Positions 9,423 to 18,317 of a DNA stretch of 64,000 bases are shown here, one piece after another. Made by a program: the position numbers and the translations under genes. The notes beneath the pieces are model-generated. The model had not been told where the DNA came from. It did no database searches and was given only the letters and a program-made list of their open reading frames with translations. This DNA comes from Shewanella marisflavi (GTDB lineage: Bacteria; Pseudomonadota; Gammaproteobacteria; Enterobacterales; Shewanellaceae): positions 1 through 64,000 of the forward strand of contig NZ_JAKIKX010000003.1 of the NCBI RefSeq assembly GCF_023283925.1, written 5' to 3'. Position 1 is the stretch's first letter. Every line of letters starts with the position of its first letter.

Positions 9423-9752
9423 TTAACCGCAAGTTTGTGGTTGATCGGAATCGGCCGCGTGGTCGTATAAAAATTGCTGAATATCCAAGCGCTCTTTGTC
9501 GGAGAGTTTTTTAAATACTTCTGGTTGAGCGCTGTGCATATCACGTTTAAAGAAGCGGTCCCACTGGCTCATGGTCTTGCTCATAGGAGTGAGTTCACCG
9601 GCGGCATCCCCCTTGCTGTGGCAGGCTTTGCACTCTTTTTTGTAGAGATGTTTGCCTTTCTTAGGGTTACCGCCATCGACGGCGTAGACTTGTCCGCCGA
9701 CGCAGAAAGCGAGTAGTAAACAGGTGCTGATTTTGGTTAGGTTTTTCATCAT
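9423..9752 (-). CDS. Monoheme c-type cytochrome, first gene of the octaheme operon
   Basis: The 109-residue secreted cytochrome has a signal peptide ending at VYAVDGG and a single heme site, CKACH, at about residues 41-45. Met57 or Met60 are candidate distal ligands. It is probably the electron donor or carrier for the octaheme reductase, as suggested by co-transcription. Two consecutive ATG codons (9752 and 9749) are both reachable from the AAGGA just upstream; the first is given here. An FNR/EtrA-type box lies about 96 bases upstream of the start, which fits anaerobic induction of the operon. Confidence 0.88.
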   Translation of the reverse strand: MMKNLTKISTCLLLAFCVGGQVYAVDGGNPKKGKHLYKKECKACHSKGDAAGELTPMSKTMSQWDRFFKRDMHSAQPEVFKKLSDKERLDIQQFLYDHAADSDQPQTCG

Positions 9753-10251
9753 CTTTTTCCTTAATCGCTACTGTGAGCGATTTATTAACATGAAACAAAA
9801 TGCTTGTTTCTTGTTGGAAAATTTACCAAAAAGGGGCAGTTGTAAATTTGATGTTGATCACCTTCATGAAATAAATCTAATTGATAAAAATATCATGGAT
9901 AAAAATCTAATGGATGTTGCTTAAGTTGTTGAAAAATATTGTTTGTTTTTGTGTTTTAGCGAGAAAAACCAAGCAATAATTGGAGTGGTTAAGATCACAC
10001 TTTGTTATTTAAGCACCCTCTAAATAGGTATTTAGACTTGTTTTAGCTCAGCCAATGCGCTCAATAACGCAAGTCGCAGAGCAGGTTTGTCGGCAAAATA
10101 TTGTTGTAGGCGCTTGGGGCTAAAAAGGGGGGGAAAAAATTATTAAATTGTCCTGTTTTGCAGTCACTGTTTTGAGGGCATGGTCTATCTTTAAATACAG
10201 CTTGGTCAGTTTTTTAGAGCAAGTACAAGAATAATGAATGGGGTGAATGAT
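9753..10251. other. Divergent intergenic region (about 500 bases, no gene seen)
   Basis: AT-rich region between the octaheme operon (leftward) and the TraF_2-type gene (rightward). It contains the FNR/EtrA-type box, two near-copies of a GATAAAAAT-type segment around 9880-9910, and a weaker CRP-like element at 9984-9999 (AGTGG-TTAAGA-TCACA, 8 of 10). No coding frame with a ribosome site was found. Confidence 0.6.
9848..9861 (-). promoter_or_regulatory. FNR/EtrA-type box, also CRP-like
   Basis: TTGAT-GTTG-ATCAC matches the FNR family consensus TTGAT-N4-ATCAA at 9 of 10 positions. Read one base out, TTTGA-TGTTGA-TCACC matches the CRP consensus TGTGA-N6-TCACA at 8 of 10. It lies 96 bases upstream of the monoheme cytochrome gene. 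In Shewanella both EtrA and CRP act on anaerobic respiratory genes, so either may bind. Confidence 0.6.
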
Positions 10252-11448
10252 ATGAAATACCTTAGCTTGGCTATTGCGGTGTTATTGTCTTGCCATGTCT
10301 CTGTGGCGTCTGCTGCTTCTCTCTATAGCGAGGCTAGGAGCGATGCCATGGGCGGAACCGGGGTTGCGGCATCTAACCGCGAAGGTGCCGCCTTTATCAA
10401 CCCTGCTCTGTTAGCTATTCATGCTCCTAAGTACTCTAGTGGTGCCGTGATGATACCGGCTTTGGGGGCCGAAGTGGGCAGCCTCGATGACCTCATTGAC
10501 AAGTTTGACGCCCTGCAGGATTCCTATGACAGCCTTGAAGCGGCGATTGATGCCGGTGACGTGACGGGCATAAGCAGTTTTCGAGATCTGCTGATTTCCG
10601 ATCTCGAGTCGCTCGATGGCGAGAACGCCTATGCCAGCGTAGGGCTGGGCTTTTCTGTGGTGCTACCGACTAAGCGCATGCCCATGTCGATTTTTTATAA
10701 GACATACATAGATGTGGCGAGCGTGGCAGTGATAGAGCAGAGCGATATCGATTCCTTGACTAATCTGGATCCCAACAATCCTCCAGAGGTGACAGATTTA
10801 GACTCACAGGGCGCCGTAGTGGTGGGAGCTATTTCGGACCTAGGGCTAGCTTTAAGTTTTCCGCTCTCAATCGTTAATATGCCGATAGCGGTGGGGATAT
10901 CTCCCAAGCTTCAGCGTATAGATACCTATAACTATGTGGTCAACGCTAATAACTACGATGTCGATGACTTTGACGATGATAAGTATCGCAACAATGATAG
11001 TGTGTTTAACTTAGATATCGGTGTGGCCATGCAGCCCATAGAAGGCTTAACCCTGGGCCTATCTGGACGCAACTTGGTGAGTCAGAAGCTCGATACCGTT
11101 GAGACCTTGGGGCGTCAGTTTACCTATCGCATCGAGGCCTTATACACCTTAGGTGTTGCCTATGATTGGGATAAGTTCAGTTTGACGTCCGATGTGGATC
11201 TCAATGGTCATAAGCGCTTTGACGAGCTGGGTGAAACACAATATTGGCGCATAGGTGGTGAAATGAGAGCCACAGATTGGTTTGCGCTGCGGTTGGGTTA
11301 TCGCCACGATATGAAAGATACCAGTAGTAACCTCTATAGCTTAGGTACGGGCTTTACCATAGGGCGCTTCTTTAACTTAGATCTTACCGGTTTAGTGGGC
11401 AGTGACGATGCCTTTGGCGGCGTGATTCAAACTTCTTATCATTTTTAG
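10252..11448 (+). CDS. TraF_2-type (conjugal transfer TraF annotation) outer-membrane barrel protein
   Basis: The 398-residue protein has a signal peptide (cleavage near ASAAS) followed by LYSEARSDAMGGTGVAASN, the start typical of the TraF_2 family, whose members are annotated as conjugal transfer TraF but resemble FadL/PorV-type barrels. The C-terminus ends in YHF with alternating strands, as in outer-membrane barrels. A central segment of about 60 residues is Asp-rich (NNYDVDDFDDDKYRNN) and may bind cations. The ATG at 10252 is preferred over 10234 because GGGGTGA lies in front of it. No conjugation gene is nearby, so a transfer role is doubtful; function unknown. Confidence 0.75.
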   Translation: MKYLSLAIAVLLSCHVSVASAASLYSEARSDAMGGTGVAASNREGAAFINPALLAIHAPKYSSGAVMIPALGAEVGSLDDLIDKFDALQDSYDSLEAAIDAGDVTGISSFRDLLISDLESLDGENAYASVGLGFSVVLPTKRMPMSIFYKTYIDVASVAVIEQSDIDSLTNLDPNNPPEVTDLDSQGAVVVGAISDLGLALSFPLSIVNMPIAVGISPKLQRIDTYNYVVNANNYDVDDFDDDKYRNNDSVFNLDIGVAMQPIEGLTLGLSGRNLVSQKLDTVETLGRQFTYRIEALYTLGVAYDWDKFSLTSDVDLNGHKRFDELGETQYWRIGGEMRATDWFALRLGYRHDMKDTSSNLYSLGTGFTIGRFFNLDLTGLVGSDDAFGGVIQTSYHF

Positions 11449-11468
11449 CCTAAGGTAGCGATAATCGA

Positions 11469-11497
11469 AAAGCCGGCAATATTGCCGGCTTTTTCTA
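11469..11497. terminator. Terminator between convergent genes
   Basis: A perfect 24-base palindrome (11469-11492) whose arms are AAAGCCGGCAAT and ATTGCCGGCTTT is followed by U-rich sequence on the plus strand. It separates the TraF_2-type gene from the converging TSUP gene. Confidence 0.85.
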
Positions 11498-11499
11498 TT

Positions 11500-12240
11500 T
11501 TATAGCAGACTCGTTATCGACTTGGCGGCCAATAGGATAGCACTCAGGCTACAGAGGATAAGCGTCATCATACGGGTCTTTTGTTTGTCGATGCGTCCGA
11601 CGAGTCGGTTTGCCATCAGATAACCAAGCAGCACTGAGGGCAGTAGTAAGGCCGAGGAGTAAAAGTGTTGCGGGGTAAGCAGCCCTGTCAGCCCTAAGAT
11701 CACCATGGCGATGGCGGAACTGAAGATAAAGAAGGCCGACAATGCAGCGCGAAACTGCTTGGCATCTTTGCCCGAGAGTAAGATAGCCAATGGCGGACCG
11801 CCGATGGCAGCTATGTTGCCGAAGATCCCCGAGATCACGCCAGCGCTAAAGAGAGAACGTCGATTGACCACCAGGCTAACCCTGAGCAGGCTCAGCATTA
11901 CGGCAATTGCGACAATGATGGAGATTGTGAGTCCTAAGATAGCTTGTGGGGCGAACAAGAGTAAACCAGCGCCGATAAATCCACCTGGGATTCGACCGAG
12001 CAAGGCGTATTGCAGCCCATTAAACTCCAAGGCGCCGCGTTCACGAAATAGGGTCAATAGGGCGATAGAGAAACCCATTAAGATCACGGGCGCCGGAACC
12101 AATGAGGGCTCGATAAGATAAAGTAACGGTGAGGCAACTATCGCCATGCCAAAGCCGATAAGGCTCTGGGTGAGAGCGCCGACAAAGACGATAAGCGAGG
12201 CGAGCGCCAAGATCTGTGGATCGAGCGGAAGTGCAGGCAC
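11500..12240 (-). CDS. TSUP (TauE/SafE) family membrane exporter
   Basis: A 246-residue membrane protein of about eight helices. Two related halves each carry a Gly-rich motif (ALTQSLIGFGMAIVASP near residue 22 and GIFGNIAAIGGPPLAILL near 140), the hallmark of the sulfite exporter TauE/SafE family. Substrates in the family are sulfite, sulfoacetate or other organosulfur anions. Being next to methionine and thiosulfate/tetrathionate genes makes a sulfur oxyanion plausible, but this is inference. The start is GTG at 12240 with a weak ribosome site; no internal Met would keep the first helix. Confidence 0.82.
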   Translation of the reverse strand: MPALPLDPQILALASLIVFVGALTQSLIGFGMAIVASPLLYLIEPSLVPAPVILMGFSIALLTLFRERGALEFNGLQYALLGRIPGGFIGAGLLLFAPQAILGLTISIIVAIAVMLSLLRVSLVVNRRSLFSAGVISGIFGNIAAIGGPPLAILLSGKDAKQFRAALSAFFIFSSAIAMVILGLTGLLTPQHFYSSALLLPSVLLGYLMANRLVGRIDKQKTRMMTLILCSLSAILLAAKSITSLL

Positions 12241-12263
12241 AGGGATAGTCCAGACTAAGTGTG

Positions 12264-12296
12264 AAAACTAAAGAGGGATCGCCTAGCGATCCCTCT
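12264..12296 (-). terminator. metJ terminator
   Basis: A perfect 11-base stem (12272-12282 with 12286-12296, loop of three) is followed on the minus strand by U-rich sequence (CUUUAGUUUU). It lies 21 bases past the metJ stop and before the TSUP start codon region. Confidence 0.8.
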
Positions 12297-12317
12297 GTCG
12301 ATTAGTGTGTGGCCGTG

Positions 12318-12632
12318 TTATTCCATCTCTTCCCACTCAATGCCCATTTCGGTCATTAGGCGTTTTACCTCTGCTGGAATGCTGTCGGGTTTATCTTTAG
12401 ACAGGTCATCATCGTGCGGCAGTGGCTGGCCAGTATAGGCATGTAAGAAAGCTTCGCAGAGTAACTCACTATTGGTGGCGTGACGTAAGTTATTGACCTG
12501 GCGCCGAGTGCGCTCATCGGTTAATACCTTAAGCACCTTTAGAGGAATAGAGACAGTGATCTTCTTTACCTGCTCATTCTTCTTACCATGTTCAGCATAG
12601 GGGCTGATATAATCGCCATTCCACTCAGTCAT
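12318..12632 (-). CDS. metJ: Methionine repressor MetJ
   Basis: The 104-residue ribbon-helix-helix repressor uses S-adenosylmethionine as corepressor and controls methionine synthesis. The DNA-contacting beta strand (KKITVSIPL, about residues 22-30), the following helices ([26 protein letters not shown]) and the total length match enterobacterial MetJ (105 residues). It is transcribed divergently from metB, and the shared 220-base region carries two tandem MetJ-box groups, so autoregulation is likely. Confidence 0.97.
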   Translation of the reverse strand: MTEWNGDYISPYAEHGKKNEQVKKITVSIPLKVLKVLTDERTRRQVNNLRHATNSELLCEAFLHAYTGQPLPHDDDLSKDKPDSIPAEVKRLMTEMGIEWEEME

Positions 12633-12733
12633 TGACTCACCTGTAAATTCTCAAATTCGGTGCAGATTTTAAACCCTTACAAAATACAGTCAAATTATTG
12701 CCTCTAATTTTTGGTAATTGCAAATAGATTTCT

Positions 12734-12757
12734 AAATGTTTGGACGTCTAAACGTCT
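12734..12757. promoter_or_regulatory. Tandem MetJ boxes, metJ-proximal group
   Basis: Three adjacent octamers, AAATGTTT, GGACGTCT and AAACGTCT, compared with the MetJ consensus AGACGTCT. The array lies upstream of the metB -35 element and between the divergent genes. Confidence 0.85.
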
Positions 12758-12764
12758 AAAGTTG

Positions 12765-12793
12765 TTGACGCTACCCGTTGGCTTAGGTACATT
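12765..12793 (+). promoter_or_regulatory. Predicted metB promoter
   Basis: A -35 TTGACG (12765-12770), a spacer of 17 bases and a -10 TACATT (12788-12793). The -10 overlaps the second MetJ-box group, which explains repression by occlusion. Confidence 0.65.
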
Positions 12794-12810
12794 TAGACGT
12801 CCAGACATCT
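12787..12810. promoter_or_regulatory. Tandem MetJ boxes, metB-proximal group
   Basis: Octamers GTACATTT, AGACGTCC and AGACATCT in register, covering the predicted metB -10 and transcription start. The last two differ from AGACGTCT by one base each. Confidence 0.85.
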
Positions 12811-12855
12811 CTTTTGCCAGAGGTCTCTGCCCAGATTCGAATTGAGGAGTTGAAG

Positions 12856-14022
12856 ATGACAGAGCGTAAACTAGCCACCGCCGCCGTAAGACAAGGCATA
12901 GAGTCAGACACTCAGCATGGTGCCGTGGTGCCGCCTATCTATCTGTCGACAAATTACTCGTTTGAAGGGCATCAACAGCCGCGGGCATTCGATTATAGTC
13001 GTTCGGGCAATCCTACTCGCTCAATCTTGGGCGATGCATTTGCCGAGTTGGAAAAAGGGGCTACAGGCGTGATCACCTGCACCGGTATGGCAGCCATCAC
13101 TCTTGTGACCAGCCTGCTAGGGCCTGAGGATCTCTTGGTGGTCCCCCATGATTGTTATGGCGGCAGCTATCGACTCTTTACCAACCTCGCGAAGAAGGGT
13201 GCCTTTAAGTTAGCCGTAGTGGATCAAACCGATGGTGTCGCGTTACGCCAAGCGCTATCACAAGCGCCTAAGATGGTGTGGCTTGAGACACCTTCTAACC
13301 CGCTGCTGAGGGTGGTCGATATTGAAGCCATTGCACAGGCGAGCCATCAGGTTGGGGCGCAGGTTGTAGTGGATAACACCTTCTTGTCTCCCATCTTGCA
13401 GCAACCTTTGTTGCTCGGCGCCGACATAGTGGTGCACTCGACCACCAAATATATTAACGGCCACAGTGATGTTGTCGGCGGCGCCGTGGTGGCCAAAGAC
13501 CCTGAGGTCGGCGAGTTACTGCACTGGTGGTCTAATACTTTGGGGCTGACCGGTTCGGCTTTTGACAGCTATCTGACCCTGAGGGGATTAAGAACTCTCT
13601 CGGTGCGTATTCGTGAACATCAGGCCAACGCCCAGAAGGTTTTGGCCCTGCTGTGTGACCACAAGGCGGTAGAAAAAGTGTATTATCCGGGCCTTGTCGA
13701 GCATCCTGGCCATGAAATTGCGGCTAGACAGCAGAAGGGCTTCGGCGCAATGCTCAGTTTTGAGTTAAAAGGCGGTGAATCGGCACTCGTTGCCTTCTTA
13801 GATGCGTTACAATACTTCTCGGTAGCCGAGAGTCTGGGGGGCGTGGAGAGTCTGGTGGCAGTACCTGCGACTATGACCCACAGAGCGATGGACCCAGAGG
13901 CGCGTCGCGAAGCGGGTGTTAAAGATACCCTTATCCGCTTGTCTGTAGGGATTGAAGATGGCGAGGATCTGGTGGCAGATATACTCGCCGGTTTAGAAGC
14001 GGCTATCGCGGTAAGTAGTTAA
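12856..14022 (+). CDS. metB: Cystathionine gamma-synthase
   Basis: The 388-residue PLP enzyme joins an activated homoserine ester and cysteine to cystathionine in methionine synthesis. The PLP Lys is in HSTTKYINGHSDVVGG. Cofactor contacts are seen in YSRSGNPTR and in the Asp of VVVDNTFLSP. Length fits E. coli MetB (386). The ATG at 12856 is chosen because GAGGAG lies about 10 bases upstream and MTERKLATAAVRQG matches the family start; an earlier in-frame ATG at 12814 lies close to the MetJ operator. metL follows after 19 bases, as in other gammaproteobacteria. Confidence 0.96.
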   Translation: MTERKLATAAVRQGIESDTQHGAVVPPIYLSTNYSFEGHQQPRAFDYSRSGNPTRSILGDAFAELEKGATGVITCTGMAAITLVTSLLGPEDLLVVPHDCYGGSYRLFTNLAKKGAFKLAVVDQTDGVALRQALSQAPKMVWLETPSNPLLRVVDIEAIAQASHQVGAQVVVDNTFLSPILQQPLLLGADIVVHSTTKYINGHSDVVGGAVVAKDPEVGELLHWWSNTLGLTGSAFDSYLTLRGLRTLSVRIREHQANAQKVLALLCDHKAVEKVYYPGLVEHPGHEIAARQQKGFGAMLSFELKGGESALVAFLDALQYFSVAESLGGVESLVAVPATMTHRAMDPEARREAGVKDTLIRLSVGIEDGEDLVADILAGLEAAIAVSS

Positions 14023-14041
14023 AGGGTTTGAGGAGCATAAA

Positions 14042-16435
14042 ATGACACGATGTCATTTGCATAAATTTGGTGGTTCTAGTTTAGCGGATGCAGATTGTTA
14101 CCGCCGCGTCGCTCACATTTTACTGACTCATGGCCACAGCGATGATTTGATCGTGGTGTCGGCTGCGGGTAAGAGTACCAATTTTTTATACCGCTTGCTG
14201 GAGCTGTGTGACTCAAATCAGCTATGGCAAGAGGAGTTACAGGTGCTGGTGAGTTACCAGCAAAACCTGATTGAACAGTTGCTCTCCAATGAGCAGGCCC
14301 GTAGCCTCAGAGAGCGCCTGTCGACCGACAAGTCGCAGCTGAGTAGCCTGCTGTCGCTGGATGAACTTAACGACTATCAACGTAACCAGGTGGTGAGTTT
14401 CGGCGAGCGTTGGTCTTCGCGTCTGCTGGCGGCGCTGCTGAGAGAATCTGGCGTGGCCGCATCGGATGTCGATGCCCGTACCCTGCTGGTAGCCGATGAA
14501 GGCGCCGTGCCGCAGATCCGCATAGACGAGTCGAGACAAAGAGTGCAGGCACTGCTTGAGGCTCATCCTCAAGAGCGTCTGGTGATCACCGGCTTTATCT
14601 GCGCCAATGAACAGGGTGATACCCTGCTGCTTGGTCGCAACGGCTCAGATTTTAGTGCCACCCTGTTGGCCAGTCTGGCAGATATCGAGCGAGTCACCAT
14701 CTGGACTGACGTCGAAGGGGTGTTTAACGCCGACCCCAACCGAATTAATGATGCCAAGTTGCTTAAGAGCATGTCGCTGACCGAGGCGAATCGCCTGGCG
14801 CATCTGGGCTCCCCTGTGCTGCACAATCGTACCCTGCAGCCTCTGTTTGATACCGAGGTTAGCCTGGCGGTGCGCTCAAGTTATGCCCCCCATACCGACT
14901 TCACCCTGATCGCGCCAAAGAGCTCGTCGGCCAGTGCCCCAGTGGTGACCAGTCTGGCGAGCGTTAGCCTATTCAGCTTGACCATAGATGTCGAGTTGCC
15001 GCAGTTGCTGGCTTGCTTTGCCCGGGCAGGGCTGACGCCACTGGCCTATTGGTCATTGGCTCATGGTCGCGCCGAGCTGGCCTTTACCCATGAAAATCAG
15101 AAGCAAGCCCAGGCGATTTTTGAAGCCAATACTGGCGAGCTGGGTATCGATGAGTTGCAGCTTAGAGACGATCTTGGCCTAGTGGCCTTAGTGAGTGCCG
15201 ACGCCAGCCTCTATCGTCGCGGCTTTTCCCGCCTGCTGAGCCGAGAGGCGCATCCTCTGTGTAACGATGGTTTGAGTTTGGTGACCTTAGTGCCTAAGGC
15301 CCAGGTGAATCTGTTAACTCAGAAGGTGCACAGACGCTGCGCCGGTCCACGTAAGCGCATCGGCGTCCTGTTGCTGGGCATAGGCAACATAGGTGAAGCC
15401 TGGATCGATCTCTTTAAGCGTGCTCGCCCTGTGCTTAATAAGGAGCTGGAGGTCAGCGTCGAGTTAGTGGGACTGCTGAGTTCCAAGAAGGCGCTGCTCA
15501 GTGAGACAGATATCGACCTTAACACCTGGCAAAAGGCCTTTGAAGAGCGAGGTACAGCCTGGCAATACACTCATCTGTTTGAGCAGCTTCAGGCCCTGGA
15601 CTGCGATGAGTTGATCGCTTTGGATATCAGCGCCAGTGCCGACCTGACTCTGCAATATCCTGAGTTCTTTGCCCGCGGTATTCATATCGTTAGCGCCAAC
15701 AAGCTGGCGGGTTCTGGCCCGCTGGCTTTCTATCAGGAGCTGAAACAGCAGCTGGGCAACCGCCGCCTGTTCTGGCGCTATAACGCTAGCTGTGGCGCGG
15801 GTTTGCCTGTGCAACATGCACTCAACGATCTGCATAACAGCGGCGACAGTATCGAGGCCGTTGGCGGGATCTTCTCGGGAACCCTGTGCTGGCTGTTTGA
15901 GCACTATGATGCCACTAAGCCTTTTTCGCAGTTGGTGTTGGAAGCCAAGGGGCTGGGGATCACCGAGCCGGACCCACGCGATGATCTTTCTGGGCGGGAC
16001 ATGCAGCGTAAGTTGTTGATTCTGGCCCGTGAGATAGGCTATGACATAGAGCTTGATGATATTGAACTTGAGTCATTAGTGCCGGCGTCTCTGGCTGAGA
16101 TCCCATTGGATGACTTCCTTTCACGTATGGCAGAACTCGATGGCGAGATGTTGCAGCAGTATCAGGCGGCCGCCGAGCAGAACAAGGTGCTCAGGTATGT
16201 CGCTTCGCTGGACAGCCAACAGGGACAGCTTAAGGCTAAGGTGGGAATTGAGTGGGTCGATAGAAGTCATCCCTATGCCAACCTGACACCGGGTGATAAT
16301 GTCTTTGTGATCCGCAGTGATTTTTATCAGGATAACCCGCTGATAATCCGTGGCCCGGGCGCTGGGCGCGAGGTGACGGCGGCTGCGGTGCAGTCAGATC
16401 TGGCGCAGATGTGCCGGGATCTTCTACAAGAGTAA
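14042..16435 (+). CDS. metL: Bifunctional aspartokinase II / homoserine dehydrogenase II
   Basis: The 797-residue fusion catalyses the first and third steps from aspartate to homoserine. The aspartokinase half begins KFGGSSLAD and contains the FSATLLA and WTDVEGVFNADP segments. A short regulatory region follows, then the homoserine dehydrogenase half with its nucleotide fold (GVLLLGIGNIGEAW, about residue 440) and the catalytic region SANKLAGSGPLAF. Length matches E. coli MetL (810) better than ThrA. AGGAG precedes the ATG. It is co-transcribed with metB and ends at a terminator. Confidence 0.96.
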   Translation: MTRCHLHKFGGSSLADADCYRRVAHILLTHGHSDDLIVVSAAGKSTNFLYRLLELCDSNQLWQEELQVLVSYQQNLIEQLLSNEQARSLRERLSTDKSQLSSLLSLDELNDYQRNQVVSFGERWSSRLLAALLRESGVAASDVDARTLLVADEGAVPQIRIDESRQRVQALLEAHPQERLVITGFICANEQGDTLLLGRNGSDFSATLLASLADIERVTIWTDVEGVFNADPNRINDAKLLKSMSLTEANRLAHLGSPVLHNRTLQPLFDTEVSLAVRSSYAPHTDFTLIAPKSSSASAPVVTSLASVSLFSLTIDVELPQLLACFARAGLTPLAYWSLAHGRAELAFTHENQKQAQAIFEANTGELGIDELQLRDDLGLVALVSADASLYRRGFSRLLSREAHPLCNDGLSLVTLVPKAQVNLLTQKVHRRCAGPRKRIGVLLLGIGNIGEAWIDLFKRARPVLNKELEVSVELVGLLSSKKALLSETDIDLNTWQKAFEERGTAWQYTHLFEQLQALDCDELIALDISASADLTLQYPEFFARGIHIVSANKLAGSGPLAFYQELKQQLGNRRLFWRYNASCGAGLPVQHALNDLHNSGDSIEAVGGIFSGTLCWLFEHYDATKPFSQLVLEAKGLGITEPDPRDDLSGRDMQRKLLILAREIGYDIELDDIELESLVPASLAEIPLDDFLSRMAELDGEMLQQYQAAAEQNKVLRYVASLDSQQGQLKAKVGIEWVDRSHPYANLTPGDNVFVIRSDFYQDNPLIIRGPGAGREVTAAAVQSDLAQMCRDLLQE

Positions 16436-16437
16436 TC

Positions 16438-16468
16438 TAAAGGGTCGATGCGTGCATCGGCCTTTTTT
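16438..16468 (+). terminator. metBL terminator
   Basis: An imperfect stem, AAGGGTCGATGC against GCATCGGCCTT, is followed by six U, three bases after the metL stop. Confidence 0.8.
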
Positions 16469-16610
16469 ATACCTTTTTATCTCCTTCTTTTTATCTCTCT
16501 TTCAGTGGGTTTCGCCGGATGAATCGGTGAGATCGGCCTGCCTGTGTCAGCCGTTTCGCTTTCGGACTATCTTATAAACAGATTGTTTTGCAATGAGTCA
16601 ATTTTTAGGC

Positions 16611-16664
16611 TTGACATCACTCTGAGTTTCTCTAGTATATGGACATATAGACGTCCAAACGTCT
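16611..16664 (+). promoter_or_regulatory. metF promoter with tandem MetJ boxes
   Basis: TTGACA (16611-16616) and TAGTAT (16633-16638) are separated by 16 bases. They are followed directly by three octamers, GGACATAT, AGACGTCC and AAACGTCT (16641-16664), matching the MetJ consensus in register. The operator covers the predicted start site 35-60 bases before the metF ATG. Confidence 0.85.
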
Positions 16665-16666
16665 AA

Positions 16667-17590
<924 letters not shown>

Positions 17591-17611
17591 TCCATTTATC
17601 ATCACCTCCGG

Positions 17612-17637
17612 CCCCGCTTTTATCAGCGGGGTTTTTT
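17612..17637 (+). terminator. metF terminator
   Basis: A six-pair GC stem (CCCCGC with GCGGGG, loop of eight) followed by six U, about 20 bases after metF. Confidence 0.9.
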
Positions 17638-17706
17638 ATACCTATTGCCAGTATGCGTGGTGGGGTTTTACTCCTATGATTAACCACAGCTAATAAGGAG
17701 GTTGAT

Positions 17707-18306
17707 ATGTACAAAATGCTTATCGGAGTGACCGTTCTTTTTTTGAGTAACCAGGTGATAGCCGCCAATGAGATGCCGCCTGCAGCAGCGCTGTGTGGTA
17801 GTTGCCACGGCCCTACGGGGATGGGGATTGAGCCTATTGCGCCGCGAATTGCAGGCTTATCGTCAGACTATATTGCCAAGCAGATCCACTTGTTTCAGCA
17901 AGGTGACAGGCAGAACCCGACCATGACGCCTATGGCGATGACGGTGCAGGGAGATGCCATTGGCCAGGTCGCCGATTATTTCGCGGCGCAGCCTGTGCCC
18001 GCACCGACAATAGTCACGCGTGGCAGTCAGCTCACCTTTGATTCGGTTGCCGAAACTTTGGTGTATCAGGGGGACTGGCAGCGTACTTTACCTGCTTGTG
18101 TCACTTGTCATGGCCCCTCGGGGATAGGTGGTGGCCAGTTTCCTCGTCTGGCGGGCCAGCAAGCCAGTTATCTTAAGAGCCAGCTGGAGGCCTGGCAGTC
18201 AGGCACGCGCAAGGGGGATGTTGATGGCATGATGAGTCATATCGCCAATAAGCTGAGTAAAGATGAGATAGCGGCACTTGCCGACTATTTTGCCAAGATG
18301 AAATAA
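17707..18306 (+). CDS. Diheme cytochrome c4-like protein (TsdB-like)
   Basis: The 199-residue periplasmic protein has a signal peptide ending IAANE and two class I cytochrome c domains, with heme sites CGSCH (residues 30-34) and CVTCH (131-135) and a likely distal Met in each half (MTPMAMT and DGMMSHIA). This is the cytochrome c4 layout. The gene precedes a TsdA-like cytochrome by 11 bases, an arrangement known for tsdBA pairs in which TsdB takes electrons from thiosulfate dehydrogenase. An ordinary cytochrome c4 electron carrier is the alternative. A strong AAGGAGG ribosome site is present. Confidence 0.82.
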   Translation: MYKMLIGVTVLFLSNQVIAANEMPPAAALCGSCHGPTGMGIEPIAPRIAGLSSDYIAKQIHLFQQGDRQNPTMTPMAMTVQGDAIGQVADYFAAQPVPAPTIVTRGSQLTFDSVAETLVYQGDWQRTLPACVTCHGPSGIGGGQFPRLAGQQASYLKSQLEAWQSGTRKGDVDGMMSHIANKLSKDEIAALADYFAKMK

Positions 18307-18317
18307 AGGAGGCGGTA

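Noticed and set aside
9984..9999. CRP-like site upstream of the TraF_2-type gene
   Set aside because: 8 of 10 match with one weak half, about 250 bases from the gene; too weak to list as its own feature.
10252..11448. Conjugation module suggested by the TraF annotation
   Set aside because: No other transfer genes nearby; the protein looks like a stand-alone outer-membrane barrel.
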